Shown here in pieces: positions 22,913-31,437 of a stretch of 64,000 nt of DNA. This stretch comes from Nocardiopsis terrae. Lineage in GTDB: Bacteria; Actinomycetota; Actinomycetes; Streptosporangiales; Streptosporangiaceae. The notes below the pieces were generated by a model that saw nothing but the letters and a program-made list of their open reading frames with translations, was not told the origin of the DNA and did not search any database. Each line of letters starts with the position of its first letter. Position 1 is the first letter of the stretch. The position numbers were made by a program, and so were the translations under genes. The DNA lies in assembly GCF_014651695.1 (NCBI RefSeq), contig NZ_BMXJ01000008.1, positions 124,001 to 188,000 on the forward strand, in the 5' to 3' direction.

Positions 22913-23288
22913 CTGGAGTGTGGACCCGGGCCAGGTGGGCACGGTGCTGACCCAGGTCGCCGGCTACATCGGTGAGGAGGGCGGGGGTGAGGGCCTGCTC
23001 GGGCACATGGACGCCATCCAGGAGGCCATCACCGGCAGTGAGTCGGCCGCGCACAGCACCCCGGTCAGTATCGCGCTGGGCGAGTTCTGCGGGCACTACT
23101 TCGGGGTGATGGGCGAGATGGTCGCCAAGACGGCCAGTGGCATCGAGGGTGCCAGTGATGCCACCAACGCCTACGTCAACGGTGATCTGGAGATGGCCGC
23201 CGAGGCGCAGAGCACCGCTGGGGAGGTCCCCGACCCCACGGTCCCCTCCGGGCCGGTGGGCGGACCGGGCGCGGGCCGCCCCGTCTGA
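22905..23288 (+). CDS. Small helical WXG100-like (DUF6507-type) protein
   Basis: A 127-aa protein starting at GTG 22905 with GGGGAGG upstream, inside the end of the previous gene. It begins GSWSVDPGQVGTVLTQVAGYIG, resembling actinobacterial DUF6507 and related WXG100/ESAT-6-like proteins. The helical core continues through GEFCGHYFGVMGEMVAKTASGIEGA; the tail is Pro/Gly-rich. No signal peptide. Such proteins usually pair with larger type VII-type effectors. It sits 104 bases before the toxin gene, so a partner or targeting role is likely. The exact family number is given from memory and should be confirmed by a profile search. Confidence 0.7.
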   Translation: MGSWSVDPGQVGTVLTQVAGYIGEEGGGEGLLGHMDAIQEAITGSESAAHSTPVSIALGEFCGHYFGVMGEMVAKTASGIEGASDATNAYVNGDLEMAAEAQSTAGEVPDPTVPSGPVGGPGAGRPV

Positions 23289-23392
23289 GCAACTCCGGCC
23301 TGTAGCTTCGAGCCCCCGGATCCACCGCTGTCCCCGTTCGTCTCCCCCTCGGGCCGACCCCACGGCCCTCTCCCTCCCCTTGGAGTCCTTGC

Positions 23393-26380
23393 GTGCCCAC
23401 CGACGAGCAGCCCTCCCTGACCGACGGCGACAACAAGATCGACCCGAGCCTGTTCCCGGTCCCCGAAACCATGACCCACGTGCTGGAGATACGCGCGGCC
23501 AAGCTGCGCACCGGTGGCGTGAACATGTCCCAGAACGGCGATGACATCGTCTCGGCCTGGGACGGGCTGAGCGAGTGCTACAGCGCCCCCGAGGCCGAGG
23601 AGCTGTACTCGGCGCTGGCCCCGGTGACCTCCAACGGGGCCGTGATCGAGCTGGCCACCGAACGCGTGGCCAGCGCCCTGGAGACCTTCGCCGAGACCGT
23701 CCGCGAGATCCAGGCGGACTGGCGCAGCCTCAAAACCGAGGCCAACGCCTTCCTGGCCGGTATCGCGGGTGACGACGAGTGGGACAAGCCCGACCATCTG
23801 CTCACCAGGACGAGTAGCAACGTCGAGGAGAACGATCGGCTGCACGGTGAGGCGGAGAAGCTGATCGCCGCCTTCGAGGAGGCCGAGCGTGACTGCGCCA
23901 ACAAGATCAACATCGGCATCGTCGGCCGCACCGACTTCCTCAGCGGCGAGGAGGCCCAGGGCAAACCGCTGGGGCCGAACGCGTTCGTCTACGACACGGT
24001 CAACCTCAACACCGACATCCCCTCCACGTGGGGCGATCCGGCCGGGGCCGACACGTTCTGGTACCAGGACGTGGGTGATGCGGTGTGGGACTTCGGTGTG
24101 GGCGCGGCCGAGGATGTGGGCGCGATGGTGGGTGCGCACTCCTCACAGGGGTGGTTCAACCAGTCCTGGGGGGATGCGCTCAAGGAGTACCACTGGGACA
24201 ACCTGACCTCGGCGGCCTCGTTGGTGGGGATGTATGACGCCGAGAGCGACTCCCTGGGCTGGTCCGGTTTGGGCTCGGCGGGTGAGGCCTGGAAGGACCT
24301 GGCGCACTCGGTGGTGCCCTGGGAGGAGTGGGGGGAGCGGCCCGGTTATGTGATCGGTACCGCGTTGCTCAACATCGGGGCGACCGTGGGTGGTGCGGCC
24401 CTGACCGCCACGGGTGTGGGCGCGGTGGTGGGTGTGCCGTTGATGCTCTGGCGCGGCGCGGCCGTCCTGGACGGCATGGGCAGCTCCGGCCGCGGTGGTT
24501 CGGGCATGGATGTGGACCTGCCCGAGCTCCCGGAGATGCCCGCCTTCGGCGGTAACGGTGCCCCGGTGGTGCCGGTCGACCTGAGCAACCTCGACACCAG
24601 CGGCTTCAGCCCCGAACAGCTCAACGAGATGCGGGCCAGCCTGGACCGGATCGCTGTGAGTCATGGCGCGGACAGCGAGACCTCCCCCGGCGGTGGCCGT
24701 CCCTCACAACCCCGCCCGGGTCAGAGCGAGGCCAGCTACTCCTCTCAGCGTTCCCCGAGCTCGGCGGGGGCCGACCCGGAGGAGGCCCGGGTGGGGGACC
24801 TGGCTCTGTACGAGCAGATCATCAACCACCCGGAGAACCAGGAGTTCGATGCGAGGGTGAGCCAGCAGGCCGCCCCCGAACTCCAGAGTGTGGACCGGGC
24901 GGCCAAGACCGACCCGCATGGTCCTGCGGGGTCCCCGGAAAGCCGCTGGACGGCCAGTGAGCTCCTCGACGAACCGGACCCCCGCGCTCGGGAGCTGGCC
25001 ACCACAGCGCCCCGGCCCGACGCCGATGTCCAGCATGCGCAGAGCCGTGGTTCCCAGGACCAGCATCTGCGTGTGAACGACAGCGAGGGCGCACGTTCCG
25101 ATGGTGACCGTGCGGGCCAACGCGATCCTCGCTCCGAGGCTTCGCCCGACGGTCGTGAGAGCCCGCGGGTGCAGGACCGCAACCCCACCGCGACCAACCA
25201 GGACGGCAGAACTAACTCCCCTGGGAATGCCGGTGACTCTCACGCCGCCAGTACTCACAGAGAGATGACCTCGGCATCAATCCGAAGCGATTCGAATTCA
25301 TCATCTTTCCGTGAGGAAAACAACTCCGGCGAAGGCCTTTCTGCTCGTGAATCATCAGGCTTGCCAGAGAGGTCGTCTCGCAATATGGGGAGGGAAGGTG
25401 AAATCGATTTTGATGATTCTTCCTCCCGACCCCAAAATGCTTGGGATGCCCCTGGTCGCAGGCTTCCAGATCCAGATATCAGTAAAGATCCCTCTCCTCT
25501 GGAGTCGATCGGTTCCGACAGCGATCGCGCACCGAGCCGAGAAAGTCCGTTTGATACTAGCAACCTGGACCCAAATAAGCACTATAAAGTTTATGATAAA
25601 TCTGGGCGCTATCGGGGAATCTATAGCACTGGCCCAGATGGAAAGATTGTCGAGATCAGGACTTTTCCCGGAGAGTCGGGATCCTGGAATCCTGATCTCG
25701 GGAACCCCCTCCCCAGGGTAAATTACATCATTGATTCAACCAAGTCTGGGTCGAATAAGAAATTTGTATTCCAAACAGATGCAAGCTCAAGGACGGTTCG
25801 GGCTTACGGGGAGCTCGATCTTTTGGATAAGGCTGATAAAAAATACAGGCACAATAATCAGCAAAGTGCTGCGGGAAATGAGGGCAAAGATTACTTTGAT
25901 GATCCCAGGGTGGACGAGGGGAACCCGAAGAGCGCTTCTCTTAAGGATGCATTCGAGAGTGTCGCTTGGAATGGTGGTCACCTGATTGGGACAAAATTTG
26001 GAGGGACCGGGCACAGCATCAACCTCTTCGCGCAGATGGAGCTGACCAATAAGCACCAGAGGGGGCCGAACGTTCCGCATGTCAACTTCCGTGACCTGGA
26101 AGTTGCCTTGGCAAATGTCTTGAAGAATAGTAATAACAGGGTTGACTTTGAGATTGAGTGCTTGTTCGCAACAGAATCAGACGTCCCGACTGCGATTAGG
26201 GTGAAAGCCTTGGTCAATGGCAAGCCCCCTCTCCTGACGACGCACAGGAGAAATCCGGATACCGGAGAGGTCATTCAAGTCAAGAAGGAGTTTCCTGTGC
26301 TAGAATACGTCAACTCGCCGCCGATCAAAGAGGGATACGCGGCATCCCTCCCGGGCGGCAATTCAACTATTGGACATTAA
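23393..26380 (+). CDS. Polymorphic toxin with C-terminal non-specific DNA/RNA endonuclease domain
   Basis: A 995-aa protein, start GTG 23393 with GGAG upstream. Layout: helical WXG/LXG-like N-terminus (about 20-190), a Trp- and Gly-rich part with a hydrophobic stretch (about 320-365, VIGTALLNIGATVGGAALTA), a long low-complexity linker rich in Ser, Asp and Arg (about 390-720), and a tip of about 260 residues. The tip has WNGGHLIGTKFGG (His863), then SINLFAQMELTN and a downstream Glu, the pattern of DNA/RNA non-specific endonucleases (DRGH-type, Endonuclea_NS_2). Predicted role: exported nuclease that kills competitors. No secretion machinery is in the window. Base composition falls sharply from about 25250 to the end, marking a separately acquired tip. 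The gene after it encodes a matching immunity protein. Confidence 0.85.
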   Translation: MPTDEQPSLTDGDNKIDPSLFPVPETMTHVLEIRAAKLRTGGVNMSQNGDDIVSAWDGLSECYSAPEAEELYSALAPVTSNGAVIELATERVASALETFAETVREIQADWRSLKTEANAFLAGIAGDDEWDKPDHLLTRTSSNVEENDRLHGEAEKLIAAFEEAERDCANKINIGIVGRTDFLSGEEAQGKPLGPNAFVYDTVNLNTDIPSTWGDPAGADTFWYQDVGDAVWDFGVGAAEDVGAMVGAHSSQGWFNQSWGDALKEYHWDNLTSAASLVGMYDAESDSLGWSGLGSAGEAWKDLAHSVVPWEEWGERPGYVIGTALLNIGATVGGAALTATGVGAVVGVPLMLWRGAAVLDGMGSSGRGGSGMDVDLPELPEMPAFGGNGAPVVPVDLSNLDTSGFSPEQLNEMRASLDRIAVSHGADSETSPGGGRPSQPRPGQSEASYSSQRSPSSAGADPEEARVGDLALYEQIINHPENQEFDARVSQQAAPELQSVDRAAKTDPHGPAGSPESRWTASELLDEPDPRARELATTAPRPDADVQHAQSRGSQDQHLRVNDSEGARSDGDRAGQRDPRSEASPDGRESPRVQDRNPTATNQDGRTNSPGNAGDSHAASTHREMTSASIRSDSNSSSFREENNSGEGLSARESSGLPERSSRNMGREGEIDFDDSSSRPQNAWDAPGRRLPDPDISKDPSPLESIGSDSDRAPSRESPFDTSNLDPNKHYKVYDKSGRYRGIYSTGPDGKIVEIRTFPGESGSWNPDLGNPLPRVNYIIDSTKSGSNKKFVFQTDASSRTVRAYGELDLLDKADKKYRHNNQQSAAGNEGKDYFDDPRVDEGNPKSASLKDAFESVAWNGGHLIGTKFGGTGHSINLFAQMELTNKHQRGPNVPHVNFRDLEVALANVLKNSNNRVDFEIECLFATESDVPTAIRVKALVNGKPPLLTTHRRNPDTGEVIQVKKEFPVLEYVNSPPIKEGYAASLPGGNSTIGH

Positions 26381-26390
26381 GGGGTTCGGT

Positions 26391-26855
26391 ATGGAATTCT
26401 CGGAACACGAAAAGCTGATTGAAATCGGGAGAAACTTGGCGTCGGAGGCCCCGGAGGATTGGCTTCGGATTGAAGTAGATGTGTTCATGTTGGCGGAGGT
26501 TTCCACTTCCTCTGTTGAGGTTTTCAAGGAAGACGGAAGCCGCGAATTTTTCGATATTCCCTTCTCGGCAAGTATGGCATTCCGGGAGTTGCGCGAAGGC
26601 ATGCACACCGCTGAATATGGAACTTGGTTTTCAGCTCAATACTCCCTTGAAAAGCCCGGGAGGTTCAAGGTCGAATATGATTACGACAATGAGCCCCCTT
26701 TTCCCTATCCACTGGACTCCGAGCGGTATGCCAATGATTATTTGAAGTTTCCTCGCGCTCTGGAAAATATTCCAGAGTGGCTTTTTGGAAAATTTGAAGA
26801 ATGCAAAAGGAGGGAGCGCGAGCGGATTGAAGATTCAAATCAAGAGGATCAATAA
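26391..26855 (+). CDS. YezG-like (DUF600) immunity protein for the nuclease toxin
   Basis: A 154-aa acidic cytoplasmic protein. Start is ATG 26391, behind AAGGGG and 10 bases after the toxin stop. The layout resembles Bacillus YezG, the immunity partner of the YeeF nuclease toxin: an N-terminal helix, EDWLRIEVDVFMLAEVST, a strand region VEVFKEDGSREFFDIP, then GRFKVEYDYDNEPPFPYP and ENIPEWLFGKFEE. It should bind and block the endonuclease tip. The gene is AT-rich, like the toxin tip, so tip and immunity gene probably moved together. An inverted repeat of a decayed insertion sequence begins exactly at its stop codon, so the C-terminus may have been altered by the insertion. Confidence 0.75.
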   Translation: MEFSEHEKLIEIGRNLASEAPEDWLRIEVDVFMLAEVSTSSVEVFKEDGSREFFDIPFSASMAFRELREGMHTAEYGTWFSAQYSLEKPGRFKVEYDYDNEPPFPYPLDSERYANDYLKFPRALENIPEWLFGKFEECKRRERERIEDSNQEDQ

Positions 26856-27657
26856 GAACTCATCCTAAAGTCCCGCGAGTAGCTCTGCGCCTGGCATGAT
26901 CACACCCTGTGAGTAGTATGTTGCCCGCCGGGCTCTGGGCGACCGTCCAATCGCTACTACCCCCGCCACCGAAGACCGGCCGGCCGCGTGCGGACCAGAG
27001 AGTGGTACTGACCACCGTGCTGTCCGTCCAGGCCTCGGCTGCTCATGGGAGAAGGCCGACGGCCTTCTCGGTGTCACCCGTGCTACCGTCCACCACTGGT
27101 TGAAGGATCTGGACCGAGACGGGTCTGTGGCCCACGATCCACCGCATGATCCTGGATGAGGTGGTCAGGCGTGCCCTGCTGGACTGGTCCCGCTCCACCG
27201 TCGACTCCCAGCCGACCCGTACCAAGCCAGGGGGAAACAGGGCTAAAACCCATTGACCGTGGCAAACCCGGCTCCAAACTCCACCTGCTGCGCGACAACC
27301 AGGGCCTTCTGCTTACCCACGCGATCTCCGCGGCCAACGTCAACGATGGCCAAGCACTTCAACCCCTGGTGCGGCGAATCCCGGCGGTACGCTCCCGGCG
27401 AAGCCTACTATTCTCGCGATCGGCGCCGCTGGCTACGCGAGCGGGGGATTGGGGTGCGCATCGCCCGCCACGGTATCGAGTTCTCCTAACGTCTGGGGCG
27501 GTGCCGGTACAAGGTCGAGCGCTCCATTGCTTGGCTGTGCTCCTGCCGAAGGTTGAACGTGCGCTGGGAATGCAAAGCCTCCACCTTCCTGGTGCCTGCA
27601 TCCTCATCTGTTACAAGCAGCTGACCAAGCATGCTGGCGGCTTTTGAGATGAGCTCT
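26855..27657 (+). mobile_element. Decayed IS5-family insertion sequence with recognisable inverted repeats
   Basis: Left end AGAACTCATC at 26855-26864 and right end GATGAGCTCT at 27648-27657 are inverted repeats with one mismatch, enclosing 803 bp. This is a normal length for small IS5-type elements. Inside are transposase pieces in different frames. A clear target duplication is not visible. The left end overlaps the stop codon of the immunity gene. Confidence 0.7.
26909..27646 (+). pseudogene. IS5-family transposase, broken by frameshifts
   Basis: Pieces of one DDE transposase occur in order but in several frames: an N-terminal piece (LWATVQSLLPPPPKTGRPRAD), a central piece (PIDRGKPGSKLHLL, then ISAANVNDGQAL), a piece with AYYSRDRRRWLRERGIGVRIA, and a C-terminal piece (RCRYKVERSIAWLCSCRRLN, WECKAS). 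Intact relatives have all of these in one frame or two overlapping frames. Here at least two frameshifts and an internal loss of sequence between the N-terminal and central parts are needed, so it is not expected to be functional. Confidence 0.8.
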
Positions 27658-28071
27658 GGGGTGGACCCGGACTTCCATTTCGATGTCGAGTCCGGATACT
27701 TGTCCGAGCACCTCCTCCAGCGCAGCTGGTACGGAGAACTTCCTACCTGAACCAGCCCAGCAACCCGATCGCACCACCCCCAGTCCCCGCACCGAGACGG
27801 TCCCCGGCCAGCCCAGTCACACCCGACCGCCGGGGTGGGTGGGCCGCTCGCGGCGGCGTTCGGAGTCGGGTACGACCACGCGCACCAGGTTCCAGCACTC
27901 GGGGGAGCCGTCTCCGACCGCCAGAGGTTCGCGCCCGTGACCTGGGTCTCAGTCGAACCCCTACAACTCCGCCCCGGACTCTTCTGTGCGCCCCGCCTCC
28001 TCACCGGTGAACCGGCATAACGGACAATGGACGGTGATCTGCTCCCGAGACCTCCCCGAGGGGAACCACGC
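27658..28071. other. Region between the IS remnant and bioY, no supported gene
   Basis: No gene with family resemblance. On the minus strand a short stretch (about 27650-27745) could read SVPAALEEVLGQVSGLDIEM and may be a gene fragment stranded by the insertion. The end holds the likely bioY promoter; no BirA-type operator or riboswitch was recognised. Confidence 0.4.
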
Positions 28072-28713
28072 ATGCCCACCACAGTGACGGCCCACGTCCG
28101 CTACCGGGGCCTTACCTCGCGCGACCTCGCCCTCGTCGCCGTGTTCGCCGCGCTCATCGCCGCGCTCAGCGTCACCGTCGCCATCCCCGTCCCCGGCCTT
28201 CCCGTGCCGATCACCCTCCAGACCCTGGGCATCATGCTCGCCCCCAGCCTCCTCGGCTGGAAGCGCGGCAGCCTCGCAGTCGCCACCTTCCTCGCCCTCG
28301 GCCTGGCCGGGCTCCCCCTCTTCGCGGGCGGTCGCGGCGGACTCGCGGTCCTCGCCGGACCCTCCGCCGGGTTCATCGTCAGCTGGATCTTCGCCGCCCT
28401 GGTCATCGGCCTGCTCACCGACCTCATGGTCCGCCGGGGCAGGTACCGCTTCTGGCAGGGCCTGCTCGTCAACGTCCTCGGCGGCATCGTCGTCATCTAC
28501 GCCATCGGCGTCCCCTGGATGGCCGTGGTCCTCGGTGACGGCGTCCTCGCCGCGGCCATGTCCATGGTCGTCTTCCTCCCCGGCGACCTCGTCAAGGCGG
28601 TCCTCACCGCGGCCATCGCCAGCGCCGTCTTCCGCGCCTACCCGCTCCCGCCCGCGGGACGGCCGGTCATCGACGGCGGCGACACCGCCGACACGGGCGG
28701 AAAGAGCGCCTGA
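28072..28713 (+). CDS. bioY: BioY, substrate-binding membrane subunit of the biotin ECF transporter
   Basis: A 213-aa integral membrane protein, start ATG 28072 behind GAGGGGA; an in-frame ATG at 28027 lacks a ribosome site and would add a non-membrane extension. The BioY pattern is clear: LALVAVFAALIAALSVTVAI, PVPITLQTLGIMLAPSLLG, AGPSAGFIVSWIFAAL and FLPGDLVKAVLTAAIA, spread over about six membrane helices. It binds biotin on the outer face and works with the ATPase and T-subunit encoded next. The stop overlaps the bioM start (ATGA), indicating coupled translation in a bioY-bioM-bioN operon. Confidence 0.95.
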   Translation: MPTTVTAHVRYRGLTSRDLALVAVFAALIAALSVTVAIPVPGLPVPITLQTLGIMLAPSLLGWKRGSLAVATFLALGLAGLPLFAGGRGGLAVLAGPSAGFIVSWIFAALVIGLLTDLMVRRGRYRFWQGLLVNVLGGIVVIYAIGVPWMAVVLGDGVLAAAMSMVVFLPGDLVKAVLTAAIASAVFRAYPLPPAGRPVIDGGDTADTGGKSA

Positions 28714-29456
28714 TGCTCCGTCTCGAGGGGGTCTCCCACTCCTACGAAGGCCGCGCCGTCCTGCGCGACATCGACCTCGACCTCGCCGAGCACCGCATCG
28801 GCGTGATCGGGGCCAACGGATCGGGCAAGTCCACGCTCGCCCGCACCCTCAACGGGCTCGTCCTACCGGACCGGGGCCGTGTGTCGCTGGGGGAGTGGGA
28901 CACCCGGCGGCACGCCAAGCACATCCGGCGCCGTGTCGGGTTCGTCTTCTCCGACGCCGCCAACCAGATCATCATGCCGACGGTCGCCGAGGACGTGGAG
29001 ATCGGCCTGCGCGCCCTGCGCCTGGGCCGCGCCGAGACCGCCCGCCGGGTCGACGCCGCCCTGGACCGGTACGGTCTGGCCGACCACCGCGACCACCCCG
29101 GGCACCTGCTCTCCGGCGGCCAGAAACAGCTCCTCGCCCTGGCGTCGGTCCTGGTCACCGGCCCTGAGATCCTGGTCTGCGACGAGCCCACCACCCTGCT
29201 CGACCTGCGCAACACCCGCATGGTCCACCGCACCCTGGCCGGGCTCGACCAACAGGTCGTCCTCTTCACCCACGACCTCGACCTGCTCACCGGCTTCGAC
29301 CGGGTCCTGGTGATGAGCGACGGCCGGGTGGCCTTCGACGGCTTCCCCTCCGACGCGGTCGCCTTCTACACCAGGCTCATGGACAGCGAACCCTCCGAGC
29401 CCGAGGGGGCCGGCGCCGGAGACCCGGGGGCCCCCGGAACCGGGGCGGCCCCGTGA
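28713..29456 (+). CDS. bioM: BioM, ATPase subunit of the biotin ECF transporter
   Basis: A 247-aa ABC ATPase of the energy-coupling-factor type. Walker A GANGSGKST (about residues 33-41), Q-loop region SDAANQIIMPTVAEDVEIGL, signature LLSGGQKQLLALASVL, Walker B EILVCDEPTTLLD and the switch His in VLFTHDLD. It powers biotin uptake through the BioN coupling subunit. It overlaps bioY by one base and bioN by four bases. The C-terminal 20 residues are a Gly/Ala/Pro-rich tail with no evident function. Confidence 0.95.
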   Translation: MLRLEGVSHSYEGRAVLRDIDLDLAEHRIGVIGANGSGKSTLARTLNGLVLPDRGRVSLGEWDTRRHAKHIRRRVGFVFSDAANQIIMPTVAEDVEIGLRALRLGRAETARRVDAALDRYGLADHRDHPGHLLSGGQKQLLALASVLVTGPEILVCDEPTTLLDLRNTRMVHRTLAGLDQQVVLFTHDLDLLTGFDRVLVMSDGRVAFDGFPSDAVAFYTRLMDSEPSEPEGAGAGDPGAPGTGAAP

Positions 29457-30070
29457 GCGTGATCGGGCTGTACGTCCCCGGCACCGGGCCGCTGCACCGG
29501 ATCGCCGCCGGGCCCAAACTCCTCGCCCTGCTGGTCGTCGGCGCCGCCCTGCTGATCGCCGCCAACCTGTGGGCGGCCCTGGGCGCACTCGCCGCGAGTC
29601 TGCTGCTGTACCCGCTCGTCGGCCTGCACCCGCGCCGGGCCCTCGGGGTGCTGCGGACCCTGTGGCCGTTCCTGCTGGCCATCGGGGTGTTCCAGGCCCT
29701 GTTCGTCGGCGCCTGGGCGGAGGGGGTCCGGCTCTGCGCCCAGCTCGCCGCGCTGGTCCTGCTCGCCAACGCCGTCACCCTCACCACCCGGGTGCGGGAG
29801 ATGCTCGACCTGTTCGAGCGACTGGCCCGACCCCTGCGCCGGTTGGGCGTCAACCCGGACCGGGTCGCCCTCGTCCTCGCCCTGACCATCCGCTCCATCC
29901 CGATGGTCGCCACCGCCTGGCGCGCCGCCCGCGAGGGCTACCGGGCGCGGGGGCTCTCCGGCCGCCCGCACCTGCTCGTGGTGCCGGTGATCGTCCAGTT
30001 GCTGCGGATGGCCGACGCCACCGGTGAGGCCCTCGTGGCTCGGGGGATCGACGAGGACACCCGCACCTAG
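29453..30070 (+). CDS. bioN: BioN, transmembrane coupling subunit of the biotin ECF transporter
   Basis: A 205-aa membrane protein of the ECF T-component family, GTG start overlapping the bioM stop. It begins IGLYVPGTGPLHRIAAGPKLLAL, the usual start of these proteins, and carries the two short coupling motifs with ARG (YRARGLSGRP and LVARGIDED) that contact the ATPases. About four to five membrane helices. With BioY and BioM it completes a dedicated biotin importer. A 60-bp inverted repeat follows 9 bases after the stop. Confidence 0.93.
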   Translation: MSVIGLYVPGTGPLHRIAAGPKLLALLVVGAALLIAANLWAALGALAASLLLYPLVGLHPRRALGVLRTLWPFLLAIGVFQALFVGAWAEGVRLCAQLAALVLLANAVTLTTRVREMLDLFERLARPLRRLGVNPDRVALVLALTIRSIPMVATAWRAAREGYRARGLSGRPHLLVVPVIVQLLRMADATGEALVARGIDEDTRT

Positions 30071-30079
30071 CCTCCCAGC

Positions 30080-30139
30080 GGTGATCTTGCTACCAGGGGC
30101 AACCTCGGCGCCGAAGTCGCCCCTGGTAGCAAGATCACC
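30080..30139. terminator. Long inverted repeat (21-bp perfect arms) after bioN
   Basis: Left arm 30080-30100 (GGTGATCTTGCTACCAGGGG + C) pairs perfectly with right arm 30119-30139. The 18-base centre is itself nearly palindromic around TCGGCGCCGA, so the whole 60 bases can fold as one long hairpin. Position suggests a terminator for the bio operon. The length and the perfect arms are more than an ordinary terminator needs, so a small repeat element is an alternative. Confidence 0.6.
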
Positions 30140-30265
30140 GGGGAGGAGGGCACCCCTCCGGCGGGACTCGGTACCGATTCAGTATCGGACAGGTGCTTTT
30201 CGGCGGATATCCCAGGATAATTACCTGCGCAACATCCCCCATGGTGTAGACGAACCGGTGATCGT

Positions 30266-31249
30266 GTGCCCCGGCGCCTCCCCGCCGAACAACGGATCCG
30301 ATCGAGCCTGACCGCGATCCTCATCGCCCTGTGCATGACCTTCGCCCTCCCCGGGGCGCTCTCCGCGAACGTCGTCGTCCTGACCCCCGACACGGCATTC
30401 CTCAACCAGCTGGCCGCCCCCGCCCCGCTGCCGCTGGTGCCCTTCGAGCCCGTCACCGCCCCGCCGACGGGCGGCACGGCTCTGCACCCGGAACGGCGGG
30501 CCGAGCTCTCCGCGCGGATCGGTGACCTCGAGGTCGAGCACGGGGTCCGGCTCGGGATCGCGGTCCAGGACCTGCGTACCGGGACGACCTTCAGCCACAA
30601 CCCGGAGCAGCAGTTCTCCACGGCGAGCGTCGCCAAGCTGACCGTTCTGACCATGCTCCTGATGCACGCCGCGGAGGAGGGCCGCGAACTCACCCGGGAC
30701 GAGCGGTTCCAGACCGAGCAGATGATCCGCTACAGCGACAACTCGGTCACCGACGGCCTCTACGCCCGGATGGGCTTCACCGACGGGTTCCTCCGCCACG
30801 CCGAGAGACTCGGGTTCACCAACACCGACCCGAACCGGTACGGGACCTGGGGCGCCACGCTGACCACCCCCGCCGACCAGCTCCGCCTGCTCCGCGCCCT
30901 GTACACCGGGCAGGGCCCGCTCTCGGCGGACGAGTGCGCCTACGCCCGCGGGCTCATGGAGGGGGTCGCCCCCGAACAGGCCTGGGGGGTCTCCGCCGCG
31001 GCCGACCCCGGGGACACCGTGGGCCTCAAGAACGGCTGGACCCCCCGCGCCTCCAACGGCGGCCTGTGGAACATCAACAGCGTCGGCTACGTGACCGGCC
31101 CCGACCGCGAGTACCTGATCGCTGTCCTCACCGACGACCACCCCGACTACTTCACCGGGGTCGCCCTGGTGGAGGAGGCGGTCGCCGAGGTCACCGGGGC
31201 CATCGAGGACCGCCCCGAACACGGGGGCGCCGGCCCCCACCCCCGATAG
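30266..31249 (+). CDS. Secreted serine hydrolase, class A beta-lactamase-like
   Basis: A 327-aa protein with a signal-like N-terminus (RRLPAEQRIRSSLTAILIAL, then CMTFALPGALSA). The penicillin-binding/beta-lactamase fold is shown by STASVAKL (SxxK), YSDNSVTD (SDN) and LKNGW in the position of KTG. The central VQDLRTGTTFSHNPEQQFSTAS is typical of actinobacterial serine hydrolases of this group. The KTG-to-KNG change and lack of resistance context make a cell-wall peptidase or esterase-like role more likely than true beta-lactamase activity; this is inference. GTG 30266 is the only start giving the full signal peptide, though it has no clear ribosome site. Confidence 0.8.
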   Translation: MPRRLPAEQRIRSSLTAILIALCMTFALPGALSANVVVLTPDTAFLNQLAAPAPLPLVPFEPVTAPPTGGTALHPERRAELSARIGDLEVEHGVRLGIAVQDLRTGTTFSHNPEQQFSTASVAKLTVLTMLLMHAAEEGRELTRDERFQTEQMIRYSDNSVTDGLYARMGFTDGFLRHAERLGFTNTDPNRYGTWGATLTTPADQLRLLRALYTGQGPLSADECAYARGLMEGVAPEQAWGVSAAADPGDTVGLKNGWTPRASNGGLWNINSVGYVTGPDREYLIAVLTDDHPDYFTGVALVEEAVAEVTGAIEDRPEHGGAGPHPR

Positions 31250-31374
31250 GCCCCGGGAGCCTGCCACGGGCGCACCGTGGCCGGTTCCGGCCAGGGCCGC
31301 TCGCGGCGGCGGCCGCCGAACCCGTTCGGTGCACACGGCCCTCCCGGTGCACACGGCCCACCCGGCACACACGG

Positions 31375-31412
31375 GGGCGCCCCGCCGGAACCGCGGTTCC
31401 GGCGGGGCGCCC
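31375..31412. terminator. Perfect 38-bp palindrome between convergent genes
   Basis: The run GGGCGCCCCGCCGGAACCG joins its exact reverse complement without a loop. It lies between the serine hydrolase (plus) and fabG (minus) stops and can serve as a bidirectional terminator. Just before it, GTGCACACGGCC-type repeats recur at 31330-31358. Confidence 0.65.
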
Positions 31413-31437
31413 GGTGCTGCTCGAAGCGCGGCTCCGA

